Source: Hydrangea macrophylla (Eukaryota > Streptophyta > Magnoliopsida > Cornales > Hydrangeaceae). From it: a DNA stretch of 64,000 bases. Location: assembly GCA_033977485.1 (NCBI GenBank), contig CM066987.1, positions 51,401,033-51,465,032 of the forward strand. Reading direction: 5' to 3'. Within the stretch, counting starts at the first letter, position 1. Every line of letters begins with the position of its first letter. The notes below the pieces were generated by a model. That model did not search any database and was not told the origin of the DNA. It worked only from the letters and a program-made list of their open reading frames with translations. Both the position numbers and the translations under genes were made by a program. Positions 23,067-33,923 of this stretch are shown piece after piece.

Positions 23067-23300
23067 CTAGTTCATACCCATAATCACATCAAAACTAAGC
23101 ATATTGATACCAGCCAAATTAAGGATGATGTGCTGATAAGTTATCACAAGCTCGCAACCGCAACACACTCGGTCTAAGAAAACTAATCCTCCAGCGAGAG
23201 TATCAACTACAAATACAGAAGTTAAACGGTTCATTCCTAAACCCACTGAATAATCATAATGCACTTGTATCTATATAAGTACGGTAGAATAGGAATGAAG
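23067..23300 (-). pseudogene. Element B protease remnant
   Basis: The minus-strand frame reads LTSVFVVDTLAGGLVFLDRV, then CCGCELVITYQHIILNLAGI and FDVIMGMN, which match the second half of chromovirus proteases. Upstream the active site appears as IDTSA in a shifted frame (DTGA in the family), followed by a stop. Confidence 0.75.
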
Positions 23301-23639
23301 CACTAATGACATACCTCGAATCACTCAAGCATTGGCGTTACCCACGGAGGCAAATCATTTAAACACACTCGGAGGTGGCCTCAGGACCTGCTGTCCTCAA
23401 CCACGGTGATCTACACAATGATACTATCCCCTAAGGGCACTCAGTCTAATGCCAACAACGGTGGTCTATAAGCCTGTTGAAAGGGTGGACGAACTGGCGA
23501 TAATCCAACTGACTGTTCTTAGTCGGTGCATAAAGTTCTTTATCTTTATTCGAATTCAAATACTTTTCTTCAAACAAACACTAACACTTTCTGAACTACT
23601 TTACCATAAGTGTTCAACTCAAATCCCACAACTTTCGTA

Positions 23640-23880
23640 CGAAGGACCCAATGAAGCCCAATCTCAAATGTTCCCAAATATTCTTGCTTTCATTCTATTG
23701 GACGTTATATCGGAAGTGAAACTGGCTAAGTCTCAAGCTAGCCTCACACTCGGTAATAGTCATGTCTCGCTAATGGAGATGTTGAAATTCACTCCTCTTA
23801 GCTTGATGAACTACGGATGACGAGAAGCATTTCTTAAGAAATAACCGGGTGAAGGTGTCCTATAACATACTCTCCAATGT
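23640..23880 (-). pseudogene. Element B Gag remnant
   Basis: In element sense LFLKKCFSSSVVHQAKRSEF, then a stop, then DMTITECEASLRLSQF. This matches the capsid block of Tekay-type Gag (W..F...F..KYFP......KK.EF..L.QG.MTV.EYE..F). It shows Gag is also broken. Confidence 0.65.
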
Positions 23881-24873
23881 CTGTGAAGTCACAACTAACT
23901 CCCACCAATTTTGAACTCGACTCAGAAGTCACGGTGATCCAAAGGCCATCCTTAACGATTCACCCAAACGAATAATAGCATACGCTTATACATCTATACT
24001 TTTAATCCATGAAACATTAATCAAATTATAAAATGACTAATGTAGAATCACTTAGAACGTGTGTACTTCACATGTAAACACATAATACACGTAGCGCATG
24101 GAAGCATTCATCATCAAACATGTAAATCCTTAACATATAAATATATGCATAAAGAATATAGAACATGTTCACATTAACGTATGGTACAAACATGTATGCA
24201 CTTAACATGTAACTTGCATAGTCCCTAGGACATGTAAACATTTTAACATGTAATCTTATAGTACGTAAAACATGTTTACTATCATAATCCTGTAGGCCTT
24301 TCAACATAGAAGTATGATCATCAACATATATTATGACCATGAAAGCACATAGAACATGAACATGTAAACATTGAACATGTCGTCTCACAATCCCAAAGAT
24401 ATATATATGCATGCCCATGTGGTATCGCAACATATCAAAACTTAAAGAAAGTAAAAATGAACTCACATCATACTCACACGCTTAAAGCAAACGACGACAT
24501 AGCTAGGTAAAAGAAACAACTATCAAAGAATTAGATCGAACATTCAAGTAAGCGTCTAATTCAAGCATGGGTTAATTCATATTATGACAAATGAAACACA
24601 TAGCACATTAAACATATAACTCTTTAACATGCAAGCACACAGCACATCGATTACCAAAGGAAAGAAACATGTGAACCTTTGAACATGTAACCACGTAAGT
24701 CCCGAAGGCACTCAACATATACGCATGCCCACTCGACATTACAACACCTCGACATGTAAAGAAAATGATGAATGAACTAAAACGTAAACATAGGCAAAAA
24801 GAAACATAAACGTACGGAAATGCAATAAGCCCAAAGAAAACACCCATAGCCCCTAGGTATACAAACCCGGTTA
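23881..24873 (-). repeat. 5' leader of element B with many copies of ACATGTAA-like phrases
   Basis: No frame with family resemblance. From about 24060 to 24730 the phrase AACATGTAAAC / ACATGTAA recurs more than ten times at irregular spacing, giving a leader rich in CATG. This lies between the primer site and gag, so it would be in the packaged RNA. Confidence 0.5.
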
Positions 24874-24885
24874 GCTCTGATACCA
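24874..24885 (-). other. Primer binding site of element B (initiator tRNA-Met)
   Basis: In element sense TGGTATCAGAGC, 3 bp after the 5' LTR; it is complementary to the 3' end of plant initiator tRNA-Met, the usual primer for this lineage. It fixes the orientation of B. Confidence 0.93.
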
Positions 24886-24888
24886 ATC

Positions 24889-27666
24889 TGTCACGCCCCA
24901 AAAACCGAGCGCGAGGAAAGAAAGAAAGAAAGAAAGAAAGATACCAAAAAGTGCTGAAAAAAAAAATCATTTTGATAAATGCTGAATTTTTATAAAGTTC
25001 GTAATTAATTATGCTTTTGGAATTTTCATATTCCGTCCGTGTTGGTCCATGTAAAACGTGATTTCGCACAACTTTTGCCTACTGACATTTTTCTCGATTC
25101 CGCACCGTTTGGGCAGAAAACTAAAATTTCAGTAGCAGTTTTTTTTTTTTTACAGCAGCAGATTTTTGGCAGCAGCAGATTGTTTTGACAGCAATTCCAC
25201 ATCGACACCAAATTTGATAATTCCTCGAATTTGACCTCCAAAATGTACATAAACAAGTCCGAATAGATGTATAACATGTATGGTAACTAACCGGAACTAA
25301 ATCCGAGCACAATTTAATAAAACGAGAGGTCGGGAGAGATTTATCCCTTTTTATTTTTGAAAGAGATAAAAGGAGAGAGATGTGGAGAAAGAAGTGCAAT
25401 GAGGTTTTAAATATTCATACACATGTAATAAACGATACGGGAACATTCTAAAACATTAAAATAACGTAGTTATAAGGAAATGAAAACTCGAGAGAGTGAA
25501 AGAGATTTAAAAAAAAAGAGAAAGAGATTGGGGGAGAGAGATAGAGGGAGAGATGGAGAAAGAAAGAATACATTCTTTTGAAACCTTTGAACTCTTTGAA
25601 AACAAAATTTAAACTTGATCCGGCAAGGATCGAAACACAAAATGAACTAAATAATGAAACCTCAAGACATTACATCGAATTAATGAATCCGACAAGGATT
25701 CACAATCAAGAAAAGAAGCCGGCAAGGCTTTACAATTTGAAATGAAATTAAAGGTAATAAGTTTAATGGAGTCCAATGATCTCGGGACTTAGTTACATAT
25801 GATCAACAAAGTCAACAAGTTTAACAAGTAAGCAAAGCAAGGACTAAACACTTGTCCATTAAATCTATGAACCTCAAGAGCAAAAGAATAAGATGTTAGG
25901 TCCACGAAGTTTTGTAATTTCGTAATACAACAAGTCCAAGGTATTAACTTATTACAAATTTCTACGGAGTCTAAAATATGCGTGAGAGCTATACATGTAG
26001 AAATCAAGTATTTGTTTTCAAATGTGAACAAAAGAGACGATATCCGTGTGTCGGGTCACACATGCCCCATGCCTTTATTGAAATCACCTGAAAAAGGGTG
26101 AGACTAGATTCTCTAAGCACGACGGCTTAGTAGATCATATTGTAACAAGTCTATATGCTACCCATGATTAAAATGCAATGAGGTGCAATGCTCGCCACCA
26201 CGGCGTCAATGAAATGAGATTGAGCCACAAGGCTATGCATGAAATGTGCACTCCTCTCATCACCGGACTATGAGCCACCCACACAAGGAGTGTAGCATAC
26301 CAACCCATAGTTGGAGTTTGAATGTTTCTTAAGGTCATTCTCCTTGTCTCACATCACAACCCATATCCGGATTTTGTCACTTTCAAATCAAACACCCGCA
26401 CATGGGGTTTTTCTCTTTTGCAAAATAAATCTTTTTGAATGTCGTGCAAATGTTATGCTTGCCGATTTGGCCTCAATGCTCAATGAATGCAATGACAATA
26501 TGATCGATAACATATTCATGGCATTTCTCAACAATTTACATAGACAACATAATGGAACAAAGTTCCAAGTGCCGCAACCAATATGTTATAACAATTATTG
26601 ACTAACGTCCTAACATGCCTCCACACAAAAAGGAGCATCCTAATCACATCTAATCAACACACAATCACAAATTTGGCAATTAACACATTCAAATCACAAA
26701 GGGGCTAAAAGCCCTAATTTTTCAAATTTGGGGAAAAGACCTAAACATGTGTCTAAGTTTGCACATAAAGGTTACCCATTACATTTTAATCATAAATATC
26801 ATATGGAAATGAAACAACAAGAATCTACCTCAAAGCTTAGCTTCCATGAAATTCAAAGGCAACTCAAGAGAGCTAGGCAATCCCAAAATAACGTCAATGA
26901 GGTTGCTAGGATATTAAGGAAGCTCCAAGAATACCACTCTAAGCAAGAATAACCCAAGGTTAGGATAGATATCACAAAACTAGCAAAAACCCTAGGTGTT
27001 AGAGATTGGAAAACTTACCCACACTAAGAATCCTTCAATGAATATGGTTAGGATTGTTAGGATATCTTCTAAATACTCCCAAGAAGCTATACAAAGAAGG
27101 AGATGATCATTACTAACCAAAATTTCGAAATCTATATAAACCCTAGAAATTGGGGGTTTGCTAGAATGCTTACCAAATGACGATTACAAGCTCTAGGAAG
27201 GTTAGAGATGATGGAGAATGATGATCTTGACCTCCCCTAGTAATCTTGTAGAAGGAAACCCAAGGAAGAAGAAGAACTTTGGATTTTCTTGGCTCTTGAC
27301 TTGAAGGAGAAGAAGAAGAGAAGAAGAGAAGGAAGGAGAAGGGAAAAACAAAATAACGTGAATGCTCCCAAATGGGAGCATTCAGTCAACTATAGGCAAA
27401 ATGGGTGGGGTCCACTTTGTTTTACCAGCTCATTTTAATTACACTGGTGTATCTATGAATAGTATAACCTAACAGTGTAAACTCTAAAATTAAATAAATA
27501 CACCCACATGAACATAAATTAATTTTAAAGCATATGAAAGGGAAAATAAATAATGTAGTCATGCTCTTGAATTTTTAATACAGCTAAATAAATTAAGAGC
27601 CCACATAAATATCTGAAAAGGCAAAATTACCCAATTACCGTTAAATAAAATTTTTTGATTATGACA
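24889..27666 (-). repeat. 5' LTR of element B (2778 bp)
   Basis: Same length as the left copy. Differences noted by eye include positions 25042 (T for C), 25059 (G for A), 25363 (G for T), 25383 (T for C), 25860 region (GAGC for GAAC), 26427 (T for C), 26491 (A for G), 26893 (G for T) and 27396 (G for A), a dozen or so in all. Confidence 0.95.
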
Positions 27667-27671
27667 ACCGA
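27667..27671 (+). repeat. Target-site duplication ACCGA, right copy (element B)
   Basis: Exact match to 17430-17434; element A coding sense resumes directly after it. Confidence 0.92.
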
Positions 27672-28942
27672 AAAGAGAAATAGACTTTTGTGTGGAAATA
27701 GTACCTGGCACATTGCTGATATTTAAGACTCCATATAGGATGGCACCAACTGAAATGTTGGAATTGAAGAAGCAAGTTCAGAAACATGAAGAGTTGAGAT
27801 TTGTTTGCCCAAGTACGTCACCTTGGGGAGCACCAGTTCTATTTGTGAAGAAGAAGGACAGAACACTTTGACTCTGCTTAGACTATAGGCAGTTGAACAA
27901 TGTTACGATCAAGAACTGATACATACTACCTCAGATAGATGATCTATTCGGCCAGTTACAACGATCAAGGATCTTTTCAAAGATCGGTTTGCGTTCAGGA
28001 TAACACTAGTTGTTAGTTCGACCAGAGGATGTGACGAAGGCTGTGTTCAGGACGAGATACGGGCATTATGAGGTTCTAGTTATGCCTTTTGGATTAACGA
28101 ATGCGCCAGCAGTATTCATGAACTTGACGAATAGAGTATTCAAACCATATCTGGATCAATTCATTATAGTGTTCATCGACGACATATTGATCTACTCAAA
28201 GACAGAGAAAGATCACAAGGAACACTTATAAATTGCTTTACAGATGCTTCGAGATAGCAAGTTGTATGCAAAGTTCAGCAAGTGCGAATTTTGGATACAG
28301 GAGGTTAAATTCTTGGGACATGTTATATCTCATGACGGTAACTCTGTGGACTCGTCTAAGATCGATGCAGTCTTAAGCTGGAACAGACCAACTAATGCGA
28401 CAGAAGTTAGAAGTTTCCTCGGTCTAGCAAGATATCATCGGAGATTTATCAAAGGATTCTCCAAGATTGTAGAACTGCTGATGAATTTGACGAGAAAGGA
28501 GATAAAGTACGAATGGACAGACAAGCATGAGGGTGCATTTCAGGAGTTAAAGGAAAGATTGACATCAGCACCAGTACTTGCGATGCCTAAGAGTGGAGAA
28601 AGATATGTGATCTATAGTGATGCATCGCACCAAGGACTTGGTTGTGTGCTTATGCAGGACAGAAATGTCATTGCATATGGATCAAGAGAGTTGAAGGTAC
28701 ATGAGAAGAACTATCCTATGTATGATTTGGAATTGGAAGCAATAGTGTTTGCATTAAAGATTTGGAGACACTATCTCTATGGAGAAAAGTTTGATCTATT
28801 TTCCGATCATAAGAGCTTGACGTATTTATTCTCTCAGAAGGAGTTGAACATGCGACAACGAAGATGGATGAAGTTACTTAAAGACTATGATTTTTCATTG
28901 CAATATCATCCGGGAAAAGCAAATATCGTAGCCGACGCTTAG
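27672..28942 (+). pseudogene. Element A reverse transcriptase and RNase H
   Basis: Starts in the RT linker (PYRMAPTEMLELKKQ), then [50 protein letters not shown] and the active site [11 protein letters not shown] (about 28173-28205). RNase H has Asp in [12 protein letters not shown], Glu in [12 protein letters not shown] and Asp in [11 protein letters not shown]. Stops at about 27870, 27919, 27998 and 28229 and a frame change near 28232 break it; the frame ends at a stop at 28940-28942. Several stops are CGA-to-TGA changes. Confidence 0.92.
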
Positions 28943-29575
28943 AGTCATAAACCTCGACTAGAAATCGCTGCGTTATTAATTCGAGAATGGCGAGCATTAT
29001 AAGTGTTAGCTGAATTCGACCTATAGCCATTGGAGTTGATTGAAGGACAACATTTTAGATGCCTTATGGTACAACCAACTTTGATTAGCCGTATCATAGA
29101 AGCTCAACAGTCAACGGAAGATTTGAAGTTATGGTTTACCAAGATGTCAGCGAAGGAACCAGAAGTCTGGAGTATCGGTACAGACGAAGCCTTATAATGT
29201 AAAGGTAGACTTTGTGTACCTGACGAAGATAATCTCCGGAAAGAAATATTGGATGAAGCACATAAGCCACGAATGACTATTCATCCAGGAGGTAAAAGAT
29301 GTACAAGGATTTGAAGAGGAATTTATGGTGGGAAGGAATGAAGCGAGAAGTAGCTCAGTATGTATCTCAATGTCTTACATGTAAGCAAGTAAATGTAGAA
29401 CATCAGAAACCACCTGGACTACTGCAACCGTTACCCATTCCCCAATGGAAATGGGAACATATAACCATGGATTTCGTAGTAGGTTTGTCGAAGTCGCAGC
29501 AGAACCACGACTCTATTTGGGTAATTGTGGATCGACTTACGAAGACTGCGCATTTCATTGCCTACAGTATGACGT
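28943..29575 (+). pseudogene. Element A integrase, N-terminal part
   Basis: After several stops the integrase finger region appears: IHPGGK, then in another frame MYKDLKRNLWWEGMK, CLTCKQVNVEHQKPPGL, the first catalytic Asp in MDFVVGL, and IWVIVDRLTKTAHFIAYSM. Sequence stops mid-domain where element C begins and resumes at 44234. Confidence 0.9.
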
Positions 29576-29830
29576 TGTGACAAGCGGGGGTATTTGTAAA
29601 ATCAACTGCGCTAAAAGAAGAAAGTGCACTGAATTAGTTTACAATTCCCTTATTTATTTGCAATTTGAATTACAATGCCAGTTTTTATACAATATGATTA
29701 ATCTATGATAAGTGGTATTGTTTTAGTGGTTATTTGTGCAGATTACTGTTGCTGTGTGAAGAATTGAATAAGCAAGATAAAAAGGAAGTGCTTGGTTTCA
29801 ATGAAGACAATTCAAACATGAAAAGAGAGT

Positions 29831-29943
29831 TTCGAGCGATCGACGAGGTCTCGAGCAATCGAGTCTTTGATCGATCGAATGCAGTTCAAGCGCTCAAGGA
29901 TCCCAGAAGTTCAATCGATCGAGATATGTTCGATCGATCGAAC
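29831..29943 (+). repeat. TTCGATCGATCGAA palindrome cluster 1 (LTR of C, upstream of TATA)
   Basis: Six units related to TTCGATCGATCGAA with 5-12 bp spacers: TTCGAGCGATCGA, CTCGAGCAATCGA, TTGATCGATCGAA, TTCAAGCGCTCAA, TTCAATCGATCGA, TTCGATCGATCGAA. It ends 68 bp before the TATA box. The copy in the 3' LTR is at 42841-42953. Confidence 0.85.
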
Positions 29944-30010
29944 ATGGCTTTTATCAGAAATAACGGGCACGCAGCAGAGAGGGAGATATAACCCTAGCAT
30001 TAGGTTTTTG

Positions 30011-30018
30011 TATATATA
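30011..30018 (+). promoter_or_regulatory. TATA box of the element C LTR
   Basis: TATATATA, 435 bp into the LTR; the copy in the 3' LTR is at 43021-43028. Transcription would start about 30 bp downstream, near the conserved GTCTTGGACGACG. Confidence 0.6.
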
Positions 30019-30441
30019 GTCATATTGTATACGTCTTGGACGACGCCCACTTTACTTTTTCATGAGTTTTAAGAGAGAAAGAGAGAGAGAGTTTACATTG
30101 TTTTTGTAGGTCTTGAAGAATGAGTAATGCCTTTTGGATTGATTTTCTTAGTTCAATAATAGTTCAGCATTCCAGGTTACTTTATATTGTTTTATTTACA
30201 TTCTATCAGTAGTTATCGTAGTTTCATCTACTAGAATCATAGCTTTGCATGTTAGGTACTGTTAAATTATTAGTTTTCATAGTTTTCATATTTAAATCAC
30301 AACCAAACGACACCTTAATGGATCTTTACGTTAAAAACGCATCTGTGACATTCCAGACCATGTCTGAGTAGTCTCCAGGTTGGGAAATCACAATGAAACC
30401 GTGATCTTAAGCCTCTGCCATGCAGCAGAATAATTCCTGTG

Positions 30442-30564
30442 TTTGATCGATCGAAGTTATTTTGATCGATCGGAACAGAGACATTGTCAAGCAATCGAAG
30501 ACATTTCGATCGATCGAGGGATGAAGATATTCGATCGATCGAAAGCGCGTCGATCGATCGAACG
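30442..30564 (+). repeat. TTCGATCGATCGAA palindrome cluster 2 (LTR of C, downstream of TATA)
   Basis: Six units (for example TTTGATCGATCGAA, TTTCGATCGATCGA, TTCGATCGATCGAA, GTCGATCGATCGAA) about 430 bp downstream of the TATA box, so within the transcribed part of the LTR. The copy in the 3' LTR is at 43449-43570. Confidence 0.85.
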
Positions 30565-31235
30565 AACTCTCTGATTCTTGAGAATATTCTATGCAGTATT
30601 CCTAGACTTTCTACTTTACAAATTCGTTATTAAACTGTCCCCAAACGCTCAGTTTATCAAAACAGTCTCTGAACTTAAGGCCTTAAAGCATTTTTCTTCA
30701 ATATATTTTGCAAAGCACCCTCAATGCTAACACCATTGTAGGTGCGAGTCTTAACTATTGTTTTAAACCACTTTTATGTGTTTCAAACTTAATTGTGATG
30801 ACATAGTCCCGGTCATGAAAGGGCTATGAATTCTTTATCCTAAGAGAAATACAGAATCCTGTAGAAGATGTACTCCATTGAGCTTTAACGTAATTGCATG
30901 GTAGATGGCTAGGCTGTGGTAGATTTGTGTAATCCCAACATTTCCTTTATATTAAGGAAAACACGTTTTAAAATATCGCTTTAGTTAATTAGTTAGTCAT
31001 TAGTTTAATTTAGTTTAATTGCTTTATCTTTAGTAGTTGATAAACTGTGGAACTTAGTGTTCTGCACCCTTTTAATATTGATTTTTATTTTCCTGTTAGA
31101 GATTAATCTAGGTATTTAGTTTAACACCTTCCCTGTGGGATCGACCTGGACTTCCAGTACTATATTACTTGCACGATTACCTACACTTGGGTATAGCATA
31201 CAAGCGCACACAGAAAAATTCCCGTGTCAAGTTTT

Positions 31236-31253
31236 TGGCGCCGTTGCCGGGGA
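31236..31253 (+). other. Primer binding site of element C (tRNA-Asp)
   Basis: TGGCGCCGTTGCCGGGGA, complementary to the 3' end of plant tRNA-Asp, a primer choice typical of Athila elements. It starts 7 bp after the LTR. Confidence 0.92.
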
Positions 31254-31356
31254 AGCGACAAGCTAACGCTTAGATTACCTCAATCTATTCTTATCTCTTT
31301 CTGTCTTCTTTTGTCTTTTAGTCATTAGATTAAAACTACTTAAGATCTTTCCTTTT

Positions 31357-32586
31357 ATGTCCGACAATTCCTTTGAAGGAACTTACGAAAACCCACTCTA
31401 CTCATCCAATTCATCTAGTTCTATTAATCCTGTAGTAACACCAACAGATTCTATGGCCGACAATCAAAGTGAAAACGGTGAGAATGTGGTCATACCAATT
31501 GATGATTCGCTTCGTCCTTTGTGCGATCTCATGACACTTGAACATGCTCCAACACTTTCTTGTATTCTCATTCCACCTCATGCTGGCGAATTTCAATTTC
31601 GCAACGGAATGATTCAACTCCTTCCTACCTTCCATGGGATGGATAGCGAGAAGGCATATCTACACGTCAAGGACTTCGAGGATGTTTGTAAAACATTTTC
31701 ACAAAATTGTCCTGTAGACGTGACACGCCTAATGCTATTTTCTTTCACTTTGAAGGATAAAGCAAAAGCGTGGCTACTCACGTTGAAGCCGAATTCAATC
31801 TATACCTGGCATGCGATGAACACTGCATTTCTAAAGAAATTATTTCCACCTCGCATGACCACTGAGCTTAAACGACAGATTAACTCTTACAAACAAAAGA
31901 GCAATGAAACCTTCACCCAAACTTGGGAGCGTTTCAAGGATTTGTTTCTATCATGCCCACATCATGGGTATGAGAAATGGCGAACCATAAGCTACTTTTA
32001 CGAAGGGTTAAATGGTGAAACTAAAAAGTTGGTCGAGACCATGAGTTCAGGACCATTTCTTCGCAAAAATACTGAAGAAGCTGAAGCTCACTTTGAGTGG
32101 CTAGCTGAACATGCCCATGAATGGTCCAATTCAGAAGATGTCCCACGCTCACAGATATCCTGTGTAGAGGAAATAGCCTATATCAATTAAAAAGTGAGGA
32201 TCATCTGATGAGTAAATATGAAGAACTAGTTAAGAAGGTAGAGGAGTTGGCATTGAAAGGAGAGAGTTCTAGGCAGGTTTTACCTGAAGAACCGTGCGGC
32301 ACATGCAACATGTTGGGACATACCAATCAATACTGTCCCAATGTGCCGTATTTTCAAGAACAACCCCCCATGGAAATGAATGCCATGCAAGGGTATAGGG
32401 GGGCGGGGAATTCCTACAATAATAACAATAGATGGAATCACCCCGGGTTTGATTGGAAAAACGATGCTGGGACCCAAAACCAATATCAACAACAACAGCC
32501 CTACAATAACAATAACCAATATCAAGGGCAATACAACAGGCAGTCCTAGCCATTCCATCAAAATAGATCAAATAACTACAACAATG
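31357..32586 (+). pseudogene. Element C gag
   Basis: ATG at 31357 is the first in the leader after the primer site. The first frame (277 codons to 32190) covers the capsid region, with FHGMDSEKAYLHVKDFEDVC, LKDKAKAWLLTLKPNSIYTW and FKDLFLSCPHHGYEKWR. Near 32150 the frame shifts and continues with YQLKSEDHLMSKYEELVKKV, a zinc knuckle CGTCNMLGHTNQYC (CX2CX4HX4C) and a Gln/Asn/Tyr-rich tail, to TAG at 32547-32549. Gag would form the particle and bind the RNA. One frameshift and one stop make it non-functional. Confidence 0.92.
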
Positions 32587-33923
32587 CTCAACCCTCTAAC
32601 AATCAATAGCCAAATGTCTACGTGCCACGTCACAAAAAAGTGCAAGAGGAAGATCCACTCTCTAACGCAAATTTAACACAACAGTTAATTCAAATGATGA
32701 GTAAAATGTCTGCGACATTAGAGAGAATGGATGCACGACACGAGAGTTCGAGTGGAACATTTCCCGCTCAACCACTTCCAAACCCTAAGGGATTCAACAA
32801 TGGTCCCAATAACCATGAGCATGCCAAAGCCGTAACAACTCTGAGAAGCGGCAAGGTCATAGGGCAAAACATGCCTCATTCTACTCCCGAGGAGTATGAC
32901 GAGGAGGAAGTGGTGACTAGGAACAGATCACCAACTCAAGAAGAAGAGTCGTCTACTAATGATAAACCAGTAGAATCAAATGATGACGCTCATAAACAAG
33001 TAGAAGACGTTGAGAGAAGGCCCGAAAAGGAACCTATTAATGATGAATTACCTAAATGCCCTTTTCCCGCGCCTTACCCTCAAAGGCTTAAGAAACCCCA
33101 AAACGAGGCAAAGAATCAAGAGTTCTTGGAATTATTTAAACAAGTAAAAATAAATCTTCCACTCCTTGATGCAATCAAACAAGTATCGGCCTATGCTAAA
33201 TACCTAAAAGACTTATGTACGGTCAAAAGGAGGCAAAGTGTAAAGAAACACCCTTATGTCGCTTGTCAAGCAAGTGCAATCATTCAAAATGAATTACCTC
33301 CGAAGCTCAAAGACCCCGGCACTCCAACTGTCTCGTGCCATATTGGAAATCAAAGGATAGACAACGCACTCCTTGATCTAGGAGCAAGCGTGAACCTGCT
33401 GCCATACTCAGTGTATAAATAACTAGGGTTGGGTGAACTCAAACCTACCCGAGTTGCGTTACAATTGGAAGATAGGTCAGTCAAATATCCTAGAGGAATA
33501 CTAGAAGATGTCCTTGTACAAATAGACACATTTGTCTTCTCGGTCGATTTTGTGATTTTGGATACTGAACCAGTGTCTAACCCATGCTCACAAATTCCGG
33601 TAATTTTTGGACGTCCATTCCTCAACACCATAGATGCCACAATCAAAATAAGAAGTGGTATCATGACCATCGTATTCGGGAACATGACCTTAAATGTTAA
33701 GATATTTTCAAATCCCCGACCTGAGGAATACAAGGACGAAGAGGAAGTCAACTACATCGAGACGGTCATCGAAGATGAGGCCAATTTTGTTGACTATAAA
33801 GATCCTTTGGAAGTAGTAGTGTCACAATTTGACCCAGTTTACGAACCTAACGATAACTCCATTGGATGCTACCCTAAATCATGCCTGCCTCATGATGGAA
33901 GCAAAAGAGGAGGACAGAGCTGA
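32587..33923 (+). pseudogene. Element C Gag-Pol linker and protease
   Basis: The frame from about 32622 carries an acidic, Pro-rich linker (KAVTTLRSGKVIGQ, PKCPFPAPYPQRL) typical of Athila polyproteins, then the protease: LLDLGASVNLLPYSVYK, where the active site reads DLGA as usual in this lineage. TAA at 33420-33422 (family Gln) interrupts it, and the same frame continues with the second half, PVIFGRPFLNTIDATIKI, ending at TGA 33921-33923. The stops fit CAA/CAG-to-TAA/TAG changes. Confidence 0.9.

Larger units (their letters stand above)
17435..27666 (-). mobile_element. Element B: young non-autonomous chromovirus (Tekay/Del-like) LTR element
   Basis: 10,232 bp with identical-length 2778-bp LTRs (TGTCA...TGACA ends), a 5-bp target duplication, an initiator-Met primer site and a polypurine tract, all on the minus strand. 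The 4.7-kb interior has Gag, protease, RT and integrase remnants in the right order but full of stops, frameshifts and a deletion in RT. The LTRs differ at only about a dozen positions by eye. Recent movement with a dead pol implies help in trans. Confidence 0.93.
29576..31229 (+). repeat. 5' LTR of element C (1654 bp)
   Basis: Starts TGTGACAAGCGGGGG and ends CCCGTGTCA before the primer site. It contains two clusters of the palindrome TTCGATCGATCGAA (29831-29943 and 30442-30564) and a TATA box between them. An 85-aa frame at 29734-29991 runs through the first cluster and is present in both LTRs, but is probably a by-product of the GATC repeats. Confidence 0.95.

Noticed and set aside
23449..23820. 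Plus-strand ORF of 123 aa in B
   Set aside because: Lies antisense to recognisable Gag remnants of B and has no family match.
29831..30564. Regularly spaced TCGATCGA units resemble a CRISPR array
   Set aside because: Units are short palindromes that vary, spacers are 5-12 bp, and the setting is a plant LTR; there are no cas genes.
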